DNA of 64,000 nucleotides from Lucinisca nassula (GCA_963580285.1 OY757026.1:85038651-85102650); one strand, 5' to 3'. Shown: positions 27,801 through 38,366, numbered from the stretch's first letter. Program-made: numbers and translations. Notes: a model not told the origin generated them from the letters alone.

Positions 27801-29994
27801 GCTGCTAGTACACCTCAGTGCCTCGAAGAGTGCAAAATTTCATACTGCTACAACACGTATCTTGCGAGTTATAAGCCTTTGAAATTCGAGGAAACTAAAC
27901 TTTGTGCCTATTTCTCGGGAAGACGAAATGAGTTGAAGAGGTGCAGTATGCCGCTTTCAAAAGGCATTGATGTCGCCTGCCATCGTGCAAAAACTCGCGA
28001 ACACTGGGGCACTAGAAAGTGTCGAAATAAAGGGCTCATTTTTACATTGAGGTCTACGGGAAAACCGAATAAAACGCCGCGGCGCAGCCTAGAGGGCGAT
28101 AACAATAGCGGTTTTTTCACCGTTAGTCCTTCTCAATATAATACACCCTCGGGGCAAATTACAGATCGCTGCGTTCAATAGAGGCCGAGAAAAGTGGCTT
28201 AGAAAATTTGATTGAGGTTACCTGTGGTGGATGCTAAATTCTCATTTTGGTCACTTTAACGTAGACGCATGAAAACGGTGCCAAAACGTGTCCATGCGTG
28301 CCAAACAACCTGGGGTAAAATGGGAGTTGTTTCTGTCAAATAGTTTCGGAGATATAAGGGCCCAAACTTACGGTACTTTGACCTTCTAAGGGCCATAACT
28401 CGAAACACAGAGAACGAAGACAACTCCCATTTTATCCCAGGACACTTGGGTCAAGGGCGCATCATTTGGCAGCAATTATAAGCCGATTCCATCAAGTCAC
28501 CTTTTGCAACATTTAGACACCTTCGGCATATTGTTGTCCCGCCCAAAACTTTAGGCCCTTATAACTCGAGTGTTTGTATGGCGATTAAGCTGAAATTTTG
28601 CATGCTGCTAGTACACCTCAGTGCCTCGAAGAGTGCAAAATTTCATATTGCTACAACACGTATCTTGCGAGTTATAAGCCTTTGAATTTCGAGGAAACTA
28701 AACTTTGTGCCTATTTCTCGGGAAGACGAAATGAGTTGAAGAGGTGCAGTATGCCGCTTTCAAAAGGCATTGATGTCGCCTGCCATCGTGCAAAAACTCG
28801 CGAACACTGGGGCACTAGAAAGTGTCGAAATAAAGGGCTCATTTTTACATTGAGGTCTACGGGAAAACCGAATAAAACGCCGCGGCGCAGCCTAGAGGGC
28901 GATAACAATAGCGGTTTTTTCACCGTTAGTCCTTCTCAATATAATACACCCTCGGGGCAAATTACAGATCGCTGCGTTCAATAGAGGCCGAGAAAAGTGG
29001 CTTAGAAAATTTGATTGAGGTTACCTGTGGTGGATGCTAAATTCTCATTTTGGTCACTTTAACGTAGACGCATGAAAACGGTGCCAAAACGTGTCCATGC
29101 GTGCCAAACAACCTGGGGTAAAATGGGAGTTGTTTCTGTCAAATAGTTTCGGAGATATAAGGGCCCAAACTTACGGTACTTTGACCTTCTAAGGGCCATA
29201 ACTCGAAACACAGAGAACGAAGCCAACTCCCATTTTATCCCAGGACACTTGGGCTAAGGGCGCATCATTTGGCAGCAATTATAAGCCGATTCCATCAAGT
29301 CACCTTTGCAACATTTAGACACCTTCGGCATATTGTTGTCCCGCCCAAAACTTTAGGCCCTTATAACTCGAGTGTTTGTATGGCGATTAAGCTGAAATTT
29401 TGCATGCTGCTAGTACACCTCAGTGCCTCGAAGAGTGCAAAATTTCATACTGCTACAACACGTATCTTGCGAGTTATAAGCCTTTGAAATTCGAGGAAAC
29501 TAAACTTTGTGCCTATTTCTCGGGAAGACGAAATGAGTTGAAGAGGTGCAGTATGCCGCTTTCATAAGGCATTGATGTCGCCTGCCATCGTGCAAAAACT
29601 CGCGAACACTGGGGCACTAGAAAGTGCCGAAATAAAGGGCTCATTTTTACATTGAGGTCTACGGGAAAACCGAATAAAACGCCGCGGCGCAGCCTAGAGG
29701 GCGATAATAATAGCGGTTTTTTCACCGTTAGTCCTTCTCAATATAATACACCCTCGGGGCAAATTACAGATCGCTGCGTTCAATAGAGGCCGAGAAAAGT
29801 GGCTTAGAAAATTTGATTGAGGTTACCTGTGGTGGATGCTAAATTCTCATTTTGGTCACTTTAACGAAGACGCATGAAAACGGTGCCAAAACGTGTCCAT
29901 GTGTGCCAAACAACCTGGGGTAAAATGGGAGTTGTTTCTGTCAAATAGTTTCGGAGATATAAGGGCCCAAACTTACGGTACTTTGACCTTCTAA

Positions 29995-30124
29995 GGGCCA
30001 TAACTCGAAACACAGAGAACGAAGACAACTCCCATTTTATCCCAGGAAACTTGGGTCAAGGGCCATAACTCGAAACACAGAGAACGAAGACAACTCCCAT
30101 TTTATCCCAGGACACTTGGGTCAA
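29995..30124 (+). repeat. 65-bp tandem duplication within a monomer (left copy)
   Basis: Bases 29995-30059 and 30060-30124 are tandem copies with at least one difference (AGGAAAC against AGGACAC). The duplicated stretch contains the right arm of the monomer's inverted repeat. AAGGG occurs at both duplication boundaries, consistent with slippage at a 5-bp microhomology. Confidence 0.92.
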
Positions 30125-30709
30125 GGGCGCATCATTTGGCAGCAATTATAAGCCGATTCCATCAAGTCACCTTTGCAACATTTAGACACCTTCGGCATAT
30201 TGTTGTCCCGCCCAAAACTTTAGGCCCTTATAACTCGAGTGTTTGTATGGCGATTAAGCTGAAATTTTGCATGCTGCTAGTACACCTCAGTGCCTCGAAG
30301 AGTGCAAAATTTCATACTGCTACAACACGTATCTTGCGAGTTATAAGCCTTTGAAATTCGAGGAAACTAAATTTTGTGCCTATTTCTCGGGAAGACGAAA
30401 TGAGTTGAAGAGGTGCAGTATGCCGCTTTCAAAAGGCATTGATGTCGCCTGCCATCGTGCAAAAACTCGCGAACACTGGGGCACTAGAAAGTGCCGAAAT
30501 AAAGGGCTCATTTTTACATTGAGGTCTACGGGAAAACCGAATAAAACGCCGCGGCGCAGCCTAGAGGGCGATAACAATAGCGGTTTTTTCACCGTTAGTC
30601 CTTCTCAATATAATACACCCTCGGGGCAAATTACAGATCGCTGCGTTCAATAGAGGCCGAGAAAAGTGGCTTAGAAAATTTGATTGAGGTTACCTGTGGT
30701 GGATGCTAA

Positions 30710-30713
30710 ATTC
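30710..30713. other. Target-site duplication ATTC (left)
   Basis: ATTC before the left LTR is repeated directly after the right LTR. The uninterrupted satellite reads GCTAAATTCTCATTTTGG, so one ATTC is extra. If the terminal A of the LTR is assigned to the target, the duplication could be read as 5 bp (AATTC). Confidence 0.9.
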
Positions 30714-30954
30714 TGTTGTGCGGTCAACTTACCTGAATATCAGGCCACGTAAGCTGAGCTCTGTAAGGGTAGGTGTTGTCGCTTGTAGCTGTAGTCGTCT
30801 AATGCATTGTACACGTAGCAGATAGGCCCAAGAATCTCGTGGCAAGAGTTGGTCACATGTTCCGATGGGTTACGGACTATACCGACGTCTTGTTAGTGCC
30901 ATATCCCTCCTTTTCCGGACTCTTAGGGTCGAAGGTGGATCTACCGGCACAACA
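30714..30954 (-). repeat. LTR, downstream (3') copy in element orientation
   Basis: This is the second 241-bp LTR, 240 of 241 identical to the other. Because LTR copies are identical at insertion, one difference points to a recent insertion. The same donor word CAG|GTAAGT lies at 30735-30727 on the minus strand. The LTR abuts satellite sequence at 30713. Confidence 0.95.
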
Positions 30955-30964
30955 CTCTCCCCCT
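30955..30964 (-). promoter_or_regulatory. Polypurine tract
   Basis: The minus strand reads AGGGGGAGAG, ten purines in a row, directly against the TG that opens the downstream LTR. This is where plus-strand DNA synthesis is primed in LTR retrotransposons. It independently sets the element's orientation as minus. Confidence 0.85.
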
Positions 30965-31174
30965 ATTACAAAAGACTCTAACACGCATTTAAAATAAATG
31001 CTAGATTTCAAATGCTAGGCGACTTATTTAGTCTTAATAAAATGTTATTAACCTTAACTAATTAATATAACTTTAAAGAACCCCTACTTTAATCTTTATT
31101 AGTTGTAAGATTTAGAATTATAGTCAGAAATGGCCCTTACAGAGACAACTAATTATGTGATGAAGAAAGTTTTC

Positions 31175-31288
31175 AGTCAGCTTCTATGTGATCATATAGA
31201 GATGTGGAATACCTTAGGATTAACAAATAGTCAGCTTCTGTGTGATCATATAGAGATGTGGAATACCTTAGGATCAACAGATAGTCAG
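31175..31288. repeat. 54-bp tandem duplication
   Basis: Two 54-bp units start at 31175 and 31229, followed by the first six bases of a third. They differ at few positions (CTATGTG against CTGTGTG, ATTAACAAA against ATCAACAGA). The block lies 220 bp inside the downstream LTR in what would be the 3' untranslated part of the element. Confidence 0.9.
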
Positions 31289-32849
31289 ACTAAATGAATA
31301 GCACGAAAACCACCACCAGAGAACATAATACATGTAGCATTCAACGGAGAATATTCCCTTAACATTTACAACATCCTAATTAGTACGCACAAAATAAGAT
31401 GCACCGCCACTGGACTTGGATTACCTCTGACCAACCACAACTTCCCGAAACAGGGTTTATTTTATGCATATATGCCAACCGAAGTCCATCACCGAAACTC
31501 AACATGTGGGGATCACTGATGAAACTCAGCTAACCGGAAGCAACCGGTCTGGACCAAGAGGAAATGTCCTAATAAGTTCCAGTTCTCTGGAACACTCCCA
31601 ACTCCCAGAGAACGAACCTTTCCCAAATGACATGAATATTTCTAAAGCTTATATTAATATATTGATAGCCCAGTGACAATCCATCTGTAATATTTTACTG
31701 CAGTACCTATACATATATATATATACACAAAATTCTACACAGTCGAAAAGCTGTTCCTCAGACATAGGAACTTCCCTGAATCCTATGATACAAATTATGA
31801 ATATAGCCACTTCATGCCATAGGCCATATGAGAATTCAGCCCCACACTTACAAGCAAAATATAATACAATGTGTATTGCTGAAAAAATATATCAGTGTAA
31901 GACCTGAAGACTTGAGACCTTTGGACAGAAAAAATAAGCTGCAACCACTCGTGGCCTATACTAGAACAAAGTGTAGAAAACGACCAATAGTATAGTCAAG
32001 ATATTGACTACATATAAAACTTGAAAGACTACTTTAAAGCTAGAAATAGCATTCTCTTAAGAGCCACTACCATGCACATGCTTTACACCATTTTGTTCAT
32101 GTACGAATAAGATGAATGATATTTTTCCACTTTTAATATTCATGTGAACCCGATTATTCATCAAAGGTTAGCGAACACAAAGGTACCTGAAGAAAAAACC
32201 ACTTGCCTTTCCAATGCAGAATCTGGCATTCAGCACATGGCCCAGGCGAGGCCAGAATCCACAATGGTAAATGACCTATAAGGAAGAGTGTAGATTGCAA
32301 CCAAATTGCAAACAGTGTAGATCCTGATCAGACTACCCGTTTTGGGCCTCCAGCACCAAATTGGTCAGACAATTATAAAGATAACAAAAATGACATTGCT
32401 CCCCTATGTTACAAACATAATATATATAGCATGCGCATTTCATAGTGAATCCTAAAACATGCTCATACAAGGAGGGTGCAGCTCCAAACCACTACAGTGA
32501 CAATTTACAAGTATCACTTACTGTTATTTAGATTTCAGAACTGCAACAGAAATAAATGAAGGAGTTAGCTTAGCAAACAGTTATATAATCCATGCCAGGG
32601 TAGCGAGTCTTAACGAGCTAGCTTACCCTCAACATACCTCATTTTCCTTTCAAGTAACAAGCCACACTTACAATATTTTAGAGGTTTTTAGAGTCATTGC
32701 AAACTAACGCGATGTGTATTCAATGTAAAATGAAGACTGACTGAATCCGAATCCCAAAAATAAACAATCAAACATGTCAAGTCTTCCGCGAACTGGCTGC
32801 ATAATACCAAATAGGGTTTAACAGTGGCTATATCATGAATAGCGTGAAA
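31289..32849 (-). other. Non-coding interior, probable 3' untranslated part of the TatD transcript
   Basis: This is AT-rich DNA without a credible reading frame on either strand; a 70-codon plus-strand frame at 31464-31676 has no recognisable motif. A short (TA)n run lies near 31707. Candidate minus-strand polyadenylation words are AATAAA at 31461-31456 and 31100-31095 and ATTAAA at 32137-32132. None is supported by other evidence, and the downstream LTR could supply the signal instead. Confidence 0.4.
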
Positions 32850-33982
32850 TTACCAGGGCAAGTTGTACAACCTGGCTGCATTATTATTGCACTTCCACAC
32901 TAACTCTGTAACAGTCATGTTCAATGATCTTGCAGCATCATTTGCTACTTTATGGACAGCCCAAGGGAATTTGCCTAAATATCCAGCGTCCGACTCAAGC
33001 AAAATACGCTTCGAGAAATCCTGTGTTCTCAGAGCAGACATAGTTACCGGGTCATCAACAGTCACAGGGGAAATACTAAAATAACAGTTGGGTAAAGAAG
33101 TATACCACTGAATATACTCCTCCTTCCCAACAAAACAATGGCGGTGAATTGGGTGTCGAAGCATGTCCATTTCTGCGAGGATCTTTAGAACCTCCTCAGC
33201 AGCTTCACCAGTACCACTATCTCGTATATGCAATACCAGTACTTTATTCGTTTCTTTAGCAAGCTGAAAAGCCAGTTGAAGGAATCTTCGCTGTCCCTGG
33301 ACCTTTTGATCATAACAGTATTTCGGGTTATGACAGCCATGTCTACACTGTGTGGTCAGGTCCAAGCCAACCTCGCCGATTCCAACGGCCTCTGGATGTG
33401 CATCCAACAAACTCTTCAGTCTGCCATATAGCTGGTCAACTTGATTATTTGAGACCATGTGTGGGCGGACCCCTAAGGTTATTCTTAACCCCTGGTCAGC
33501 CCCCACATGATCAGATAGAAGATGCCACTTTTTAGGGAACACATAGTTTGCCACAGCAAAAGGAATACGTATAGGGAGAGATTCCGAGTACTCCAGGTCT
33601 GACAATGAATGGTTTTGACGACCAAAGTAGCTATCCAGGTGAAAATGGGTATCAATGATGCCCCTCTTTACCACAGGATGCCCTAATTGCGGATCGGAAC
33701 CATTAGCCAAAGAATACCTGGCGTAATTCTGAAGCCTAGCCATTGCCTGACAGTTGAGGTGGGAGGTGAGTCGAGACATTGTTTCAGGGTGTATCAGGCA
33801 AATGAGTCGTTTAGGGGGAATCACCATGTACTCACCAGGTTGAAGTGGCTCCAACCCAGCTCTCTGGTCGTACTCTGAGGAAGAAATATTCTTCCTCCGA
33901 GAATTTAACGGTAGAGGGAGCCAGCCCCTGAATTGCAGCACAGCCCAGCAACTCAATGGGGGACCCCAGGCCAAGTTCCCGA
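32850..33982 (-). CDS. TatD-family metal-dependent hydrolase (TATDN2-like), 3' coding exon
   Basis: A complete TatD domain of about 265 residues ends at the TAA at 32850. TatD proteins are TIM-barrel, two-metal phosphoesterases, usually acting as nucleases. The expected ligands are all present: D-T-H-F-H-L-D (33653-33633, the HxH pair), G-E-V-G-L-D (metal Glu at 33374), V-L-H-I-R-D (His at 33230), H-R-H-C-F (33146-33132), and E-S-D-A (Asp at 32990, with Ser in place of the more usual Thr). H-R-H-C-F and the C-terminal R-L-Y-N-L resemble the animal TATDN2 branch. The frame is open from 34004, but no ATG occurs before 33827. I start the exon at 33982 because TTATTCCTGTTCCTCAG, a strong splice acceptor, ends at 33983 just after the last in-frame stop (34007-34005). 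A second acceptor ends at 33875. The N-terminal 100 residues are not recognised. It lies inside and parallel to the LTR element. Confidence 0.85.
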
Positions 33983-34101
33983 CTGAGGAACAGGAATAAC
34001 CCGTTCATCAGCAGAAACCAGGCCTGCAGCAGATACTCCCCACCGAAAACCTGGTACCAGCCATGCACCTTCTGGCACTCACTCCCGCTCCCCGTTAACA
34101 T
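33832..34101 (-). other. Overlapping 89-codon frame with a hydrophobic stretch, probably intronic
   Basis: An ATG at 34101 opens 89 codons in a different frame from the TatD exon. Residues 24-39 (LLQAWFLLMNGLFLFL) are hydrophobic enough for a membrane segment. The polypyrimidine tract of the TatD acceptor lies within this stretch, and pyrimidine-rich DNA readily reads as Leu/Phe. I therefore favour an intron or leader over a gene, though an upstream exon spliced at CAG|GTTTTC or AAG|GTGCAT cannot be excluded. Confidence 0.25.
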
Positions 34102-34383
34102 ATGGCAGTCTACGCATGAAGTGGGAGAGTCCAGATACTAAGGTAAATGGCCTTTAACATGTGCTTATGAACATTGGGAGAGTATGCTCCGCAGACCTGA
34201 CAATGGTCGTATCCCAAAACAATATGAATAACTGGGAGTAGTAAAAGTCATTCATATAAAAAAACTTGTCTTTGGGTCCATTTCTATACAGGCGCGTGCA
34301 TAAATATATATACATATGTTTAATCATAATGATCCGATCTAGGAGGGTGTGAACAAAGACCAGACCACTCACAGTCACACATG

Positions 34384-34421
34384 ACTTTACAAAATGAGAT
34401 ATACTTTACAAAATGAGATAT
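34384..34421. repeat. 19-bp perfect tandem duplication
   Basis: ACTTTACAAAATGAGATAT occurs twice head to tail. It is a local slippage product with no other significance visible. Confidence 0.85.
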
Positions 34422-34954
34422 GGTATGACAGATGATAACGGATAGACAGAAAAATGTATGTAAGCATTTTACCATATCATAATGCAGACCCAAAGGTCCA
34501 GAACTGAATGAGGAAAATGTCAGATGAACAACACCTATAGCCAACCAACTGCATAAAATGTTCATATGAATCAATGCATCATTAAAATTATGCCAAGGAT
34601 GATGCACAAACATTTCATCCATATGAAGCCAGGCAAAAGAGTAGTTAGTTGAACCAATCCAAGATTCAACCGCATCTCTTTATAGAAAACAGCCAATGAA
34701 ACAGAAAATGGGTATCATCGGTCATAAAACATTCTCATTCATATGTTCAGGAGTTTGGTGCCTGAATTGACAAATGACATGAAGTTTCACAGCTCTGCCA
34801 CAGTAGTTGCCAAATGATAATGATAATGTGACAAAATGGAATAAGAAGACGTGGCACCTGATCAGGAACTAGTCACAAAGCACTAGCACTGAACAGCCCC
34901 AGATCAAACACCACATTTACAAAGTGATGACAGATATGAAAATTGTGACACAAG
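34422..34954. other. Non-coding interior, nothing recognised
   Basis: A 100-codon minus-strand frame from 34622 is hydrophobic and Cys/His-rich but has no family motif, and the DNA composition is not gene-like. No repeats or RNA genes are visible. Confidence 0.4.
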
Positions 34955-35390
34955 GGCAGATGATGCCCACGCAGCTACAAAGCACCATGCGCAACATCAT
35001 AACCAATGTCACTCAGTAAACATGAAAAAGAATGTCAACAGAGGACGACGCCCACACAGGTACAAAACCTATTGCGAAACGTCACAAACTGATGTCATAT
35101 AAGGAAACATGAAAATGCATGTCACCAGAACAGATGACGCCCACACAGGTACAAAACCTATTGCGAAACGTCACTCAAACTGATGTCACAAGGAAACATG
35201 GAAATACATGTCACCAGAACAGATGACGCCCACACAGGTACAAAGAACTATTGTGAGACGTCACCCAAAACTGGTGTCATGTTGAAAAATGAAAATGTAT
35301 GTCACCAGGTATGTATGACGCCCACACAGGTACAAAGAACTATTGTGTGACGTCACTCAAACTGATGCCATGTAGGAAACACATCACTTT
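34955..35390. repeat. Minisatellite, about five copies of an 85-92-bp unit
   Basis: The word GA[CT]GCCCAC, usually followed by ACAGGTACAAA, starts at 34962, 35047, 35136, 35225 and 35317, giving spacings of 85, 89, 89 and 92 bp. Each unit continues with a GCGAAACGTCAC-like word and then ATGTCAC. The first unit is the most diverged. The last contains a full TGACGTCA palindrome (35348-35355), the core CREB/ATF site. No reading frame runs through the block. Confidence 0.9.
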
Positions 35391-36582
35391 CATGTTAACG
35401 CTCAGACCACGTAGAGACATACGAATAGCTTTTTAGGATAGTAACATTACGATTCAGGATACAAATTTCCTTGACAGAAAAATGCTTCTGAGGCGACGGA
35501 ATTCCCCAATAATGCATCCAGCCACAGCACACAACTTGTCAGTGTTAAGGGTCCAAAAAGTGAAGGGATAACATTAAGCAATATTAGCCAATGAGATAAC
35601 ATCCAAGAATCACTGCAGTGTGCATGCTTCACATTACATAGAAAGGGCAAGCAACTAGATTTGAATCTGTATTTTAGAAATTATCTTTTTCCAATGCTTG
35701 TCTCGTATAATAAATATACAGAGCATTTTAATAGTAATAAGCATTCTAAACAGAACAGAATCTACCACAAATAAAAATACAAAAATACATCATACATATC
35801 ACACATGCGCACTTGATGCACAGCATGATAAAATATCACTCTAGCACACTAAATGTACCAGCATGATAATACATTAATACAATCATCATACATGTAAACA
35901 TACACTGAACAAAAGGAAAATTAGTTCGTGGTAGAAACCGTTGAGGTCAAATGCATTTTATTGTACATGATGTTGTGTGCACATGTTAAACAACTACAGA
36001 GAGTAACTGAATATAGATAAATAGAAATACGAGAGAGTTTCAGCATACACACCACAAGTAAAGCCTGGAATATTGTAGTTTCACTAATAACAAATCTATC
36101 AATTTTAAATATTTCTGATTTGAGGATTCTGCTGGAAATAATTGCAGAATGATAAGTACTTTAACATAAAGAAGGACCCCTACCATAATACTGTACTGAA
36201 AATTAAGTGTATTTTATTATTATTATTTAACCAAATACCGAGCTATTATTCCAATTTCTGAGAGCACTCAAATGTTGACAAAAGTATGCAGTGGAGGGAC
36301 ACATCACCGAACAACAATCACCCATAGTAGAAATCTATATCTAAAGAGTAGTTCATAATGAACAGGAATTTCGAATTCTACACGACAGCCTGCAGGATAC
36401 AAACCGTCGTGCAGAAGTATGTCTGAATGAAACAAGACAGAAAACCCAGCGTGTATTATTGGAAGAGGTGCCCACCGAAAACTGATCCCGGAGGCACTCC
36501 TGCCAATGTCAAATAAATAATTTAACCATTGTCCGATTTCACGGCCAATTCAAAAAGGACATGGTCATGCCGAGCCAGCCAG
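35391..36582. other. AT-rich non-coding interior
   Basis: No long frame is present. On the minus strand near 36490 a short L-A-G-V-P-P-G-S-V-F-G stretch resembles the LINE reverse-transcriptase motif, but nothing around it supports this. A TTATTATTATTATTTAA run lies near 36216. Confidence 0.4.
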
Positions 36583-36777
36583 TCAACCCAACAACACTTT
36601 CCTGGGCAAGCCCAGCCCTGAGCAGTTAGCCAGTACAGTGAATATCTTTTCCAAAATCAGCAATATTCTGCATACATGGACACAACAGCTGACTAGCATA
36701 CAAGCCACGTCAGCTCCCGAATCCACATACACAGAACACCACTGTATTGCCAAATAAACAAATGAAAACAACTGCAA
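36583..36777 (-). pseudogene. Possible retropepsin (aspartic protease) remnant
   Basis: The minus-strand frame contains V-Y-V-D-S-G-A-D-V, which fits the D-[ST]-G-A active-site motif of retroviral-type proteases. It is followed about 35 residues later by a V-L-A-N-C-S-G-L-G-L-P stretch reminiscent of the region before the flap. The frame stops at 36583. It has the same orientation as the LTR element and lies between the Ser-rich frame and TatD. The diagnostic stretch is short and no second conserved motif is clear, so this could be chance. Confidence 0.3.
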
Positions 36778-37829
36778 AAATTACATAGGTGTGCCATGCG
36801 ATGACTACTAAGTTACTGAGCCTACTGAGCTACAAAATAGTTCAATCTATAGAATAAATATATAACTCAAACATTAAGCATTAAAGTTACAAATGCAAGG
36901 ACACACACAGTATAAATAATGCAAATCTATTGTACCTGCCAAGTTCAGGAAGAATTGTTCCAAAATAGCCAAGCAAGATAATTTATTAAAGCGTAGTTTA
37001 AGAAAGGAAGCCAATAACATAATCTATAATGTGTTAGAAGAATACATGTTCTACAGAAATATATAATCAACATAGCCATTATTTTACCAAGAAACACATT
37101 TTGATAAAAAATATGAACAGACACGCAACATGCCAATAAAGGGGTACACTAGAAATATAGTGATAAAACCGTAACGCAACTAGTTACAATGTAATTCTGA
37201 CACATAACAAATTTATACAACAAAATGTACTTAGTTCCAATCATATCTTGCAGCCAAATTTATCACCATAAAGTTTCAGAACTGCACATATGTCACACCC
37301 TTAGTTACATATAATGCATAACTTTCTCCCCCTTTCATAATGAATAAAAGTCAAAACTCAGGGCAAAAATAAAAGAATGGTTGGCAGCCACTAAACTGCT
37401 CTTATAGAGAAATGGCTATCAGAGTAGAAAAGAATGGACACAAAAATAAAATACAATTACAAAACAAAACACAAAATTGTCATTCTCGTGAAGAAATCCC
37501 GCAGATGACAATAGATAAGAAAATCGCCGATAATCATCATTGACAGTAATCGACGATAGTGATCGGCGACAGAATATAAACCTATTAAAATTTAAACTTT
37601 TATGTTGCAAAGAATGAAGTGAGAACCTTGTCTGTAGCCTCTATTCCCAAAGTTATCAGACGATGGATATGAACGTCCATCAAATACTGTTGAGATAGGT
37701 ATCTCGGAGGATAAAATAGGACTGATTTAAAGAAACGGTCGTGTATGCAGGACCTGGTGAAGGACTATAGCCTCGGTGATACCTATCACCCATAGTTTAG
37801 TTGCATCACCATTCGCTCTGCTAAGAATT
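36778..37829. other. AT-rich non-coding interior
   Basis: No credible frame is present. A small stem (TCGCCGAT at 37524-37531 with ATCGGCGA at 37562-37569, 30-bp loop) is the only structure noticed. The last part, around 37790, holds the broken continuation of the Ser/Pro/Arg-rich frame. Confidence 0.4.
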
Positions 37830-38084
37830 CTATTGGGATAATTGATCACCCCTATAAGCCATCTCTTGCTTTGATGGCGAATTCCTGTAACCATATGACT
37901 GTCTGCCATGCGGGGACCCATCTCGGTATACATCTGGAGACCTTTGCCTGGGCCAATTTTGGTTTTGTGAGCCAGATGGGCACCGAGTTGGAGAATTGGA
38001 GGGAGATCTATAAAAACTGGGTGTGGTCTTTATCAATTGAGCTGAATCATCTTTCTTTTGAATATTGAAAAGCTGGTGAAGATT
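37830..38084 (-). pseudogene. Ser/Pro/Arg/Tyr-rich coding fragment, possible N-terminal exon of the TatD gene
   Basis: The minus-strand frame is open from 38084 to a TAG at 37832-37830. Its product is rich in RSP, SPS, YRDGSP and GYRNSP motifs, an RS-like low-complexity composition. After several stops the same frame resumes near 37790 with a related motif (Y-H-R-G-Y-S-P-S-P-G), which suggests a longer low-complexity frame now broken. There is no ATG near its start; the nearest initiation-like codon, at 38036, is TTG. Animal TATDN2 proteins have a long Ser/basic-rich region before the TatD domain, so an upstream exon of the same gene is a plausible reading. A gag remnant or chance are alternatives. 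It abuts a LINE relic on the opposite strand. Confidence 0.35.
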
Positions 38085-38280
38085 TTAGATTCCAAAAATG
38101 GATAGATTCCTTCCTTTGCTACAGAAAACAGCTATTTGTTAATGAGAAAACTATATAGGCTTCAATTTTATCTGGTGTCCCACAAGGAACTGTTCTGTGT
38201 CTAGTGTTCTCTTTGTACAGAAATTAAATTTTACATACCACCATTAACAATTTAGATTCGTGTGAAAGTTCTTGAATATA
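38069..38280 (+). mobile_element. LINE (non-LTR retrotransposon) reverse-transcriptase relic
   Basis: Plus-strand translation from 38069 gives K-W-I-D-S-F-L-C-Y-R-K-Q, then V-N-E-K-T. After a TAG at 38156 it gives A-S-I-L-S-G-V-P-Q-G-T-V-L (38159-38197), and later I-N-N-L-D-S-C. The order W-I-x-S-F-L...R-K-Q...V-N-G...S-G-V-P-Q-G-[ST]-V-L-G-P is typical of Jockey/CR1-type LINE reverse transcriptases. Here it is interrupted by several stops, G-P after V-L is lost, and the catalytic A-D-D box does not follow. It is a dead fragment opposite in orientation to the LTR element. Confidence 0.72.
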
Positions 38281-38366
38281 TTTTGTACTTTTATTCATCA
38301 CTGCCATAGCTGCATGCTTGCGAGTGCAGCCTGTCAGAAATGCACCTGTAGACAACTGTTGCTATG

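Larger units (their letters stand above)
1..30713 (+). repeat. 802-bp satellite tandem array, left block (about 38 copies)
   Basis: Landmark sequences recur every 802 bp head to tail across the whole block, for example the words GCATGCTGCTAG, CGCCGCGGCG and GGATGCTAAATTC. Most copies differ by only a few substitutions and small changes in a T-run (5 to 8 T) near the middle of the unit. Length exceptions are 803-bp copies with an extra T in CACCTTTTGCAAC, one copy with about 303 bp deleted near 14113, and one copy with a 65-bp internal duplication near 30060. The array begins before base 1. Each unit shows open frames of about 128, 72 and 70 codons on both strands, but these are interrupted in many copies by in-frame stops (TGATGA in place of TGCCGA, GGGATAACC in place of GGGAAAACC) and by frameshifts, so I treat the unit as non-coding. 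A centromeric or heterochromatic role is possible but is not shown by the sequence. Confidence 0.98.

Noticed and set aside
33228..33535. Plus-strand frames opposite the TatD exon
   Set aside because: They are antisense shadows of a well-supported coding frame and have no motifs.
36440..36540. Minus-strand L-A-G-V-P-P-G-S-V-F-G-G stretch as a second LINE reverse-transcriptase relic
   Set aside because: It resembles the S-G-V-P-Q-G-S-V-L-G-P motif, but no neighbouring motif (W-I-x-S-F-L, A-D-D) is present in any frame, so chance cannot be excluded.
37871..38068. Plus-strand 65-codon frame ending just before the LINE relic
   Set aside because: It mostly lies antisense to the Ser/Pro/Arg-rich frame. 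Only its last residues could belong to the LINE fragment, and no motif supports the rest.
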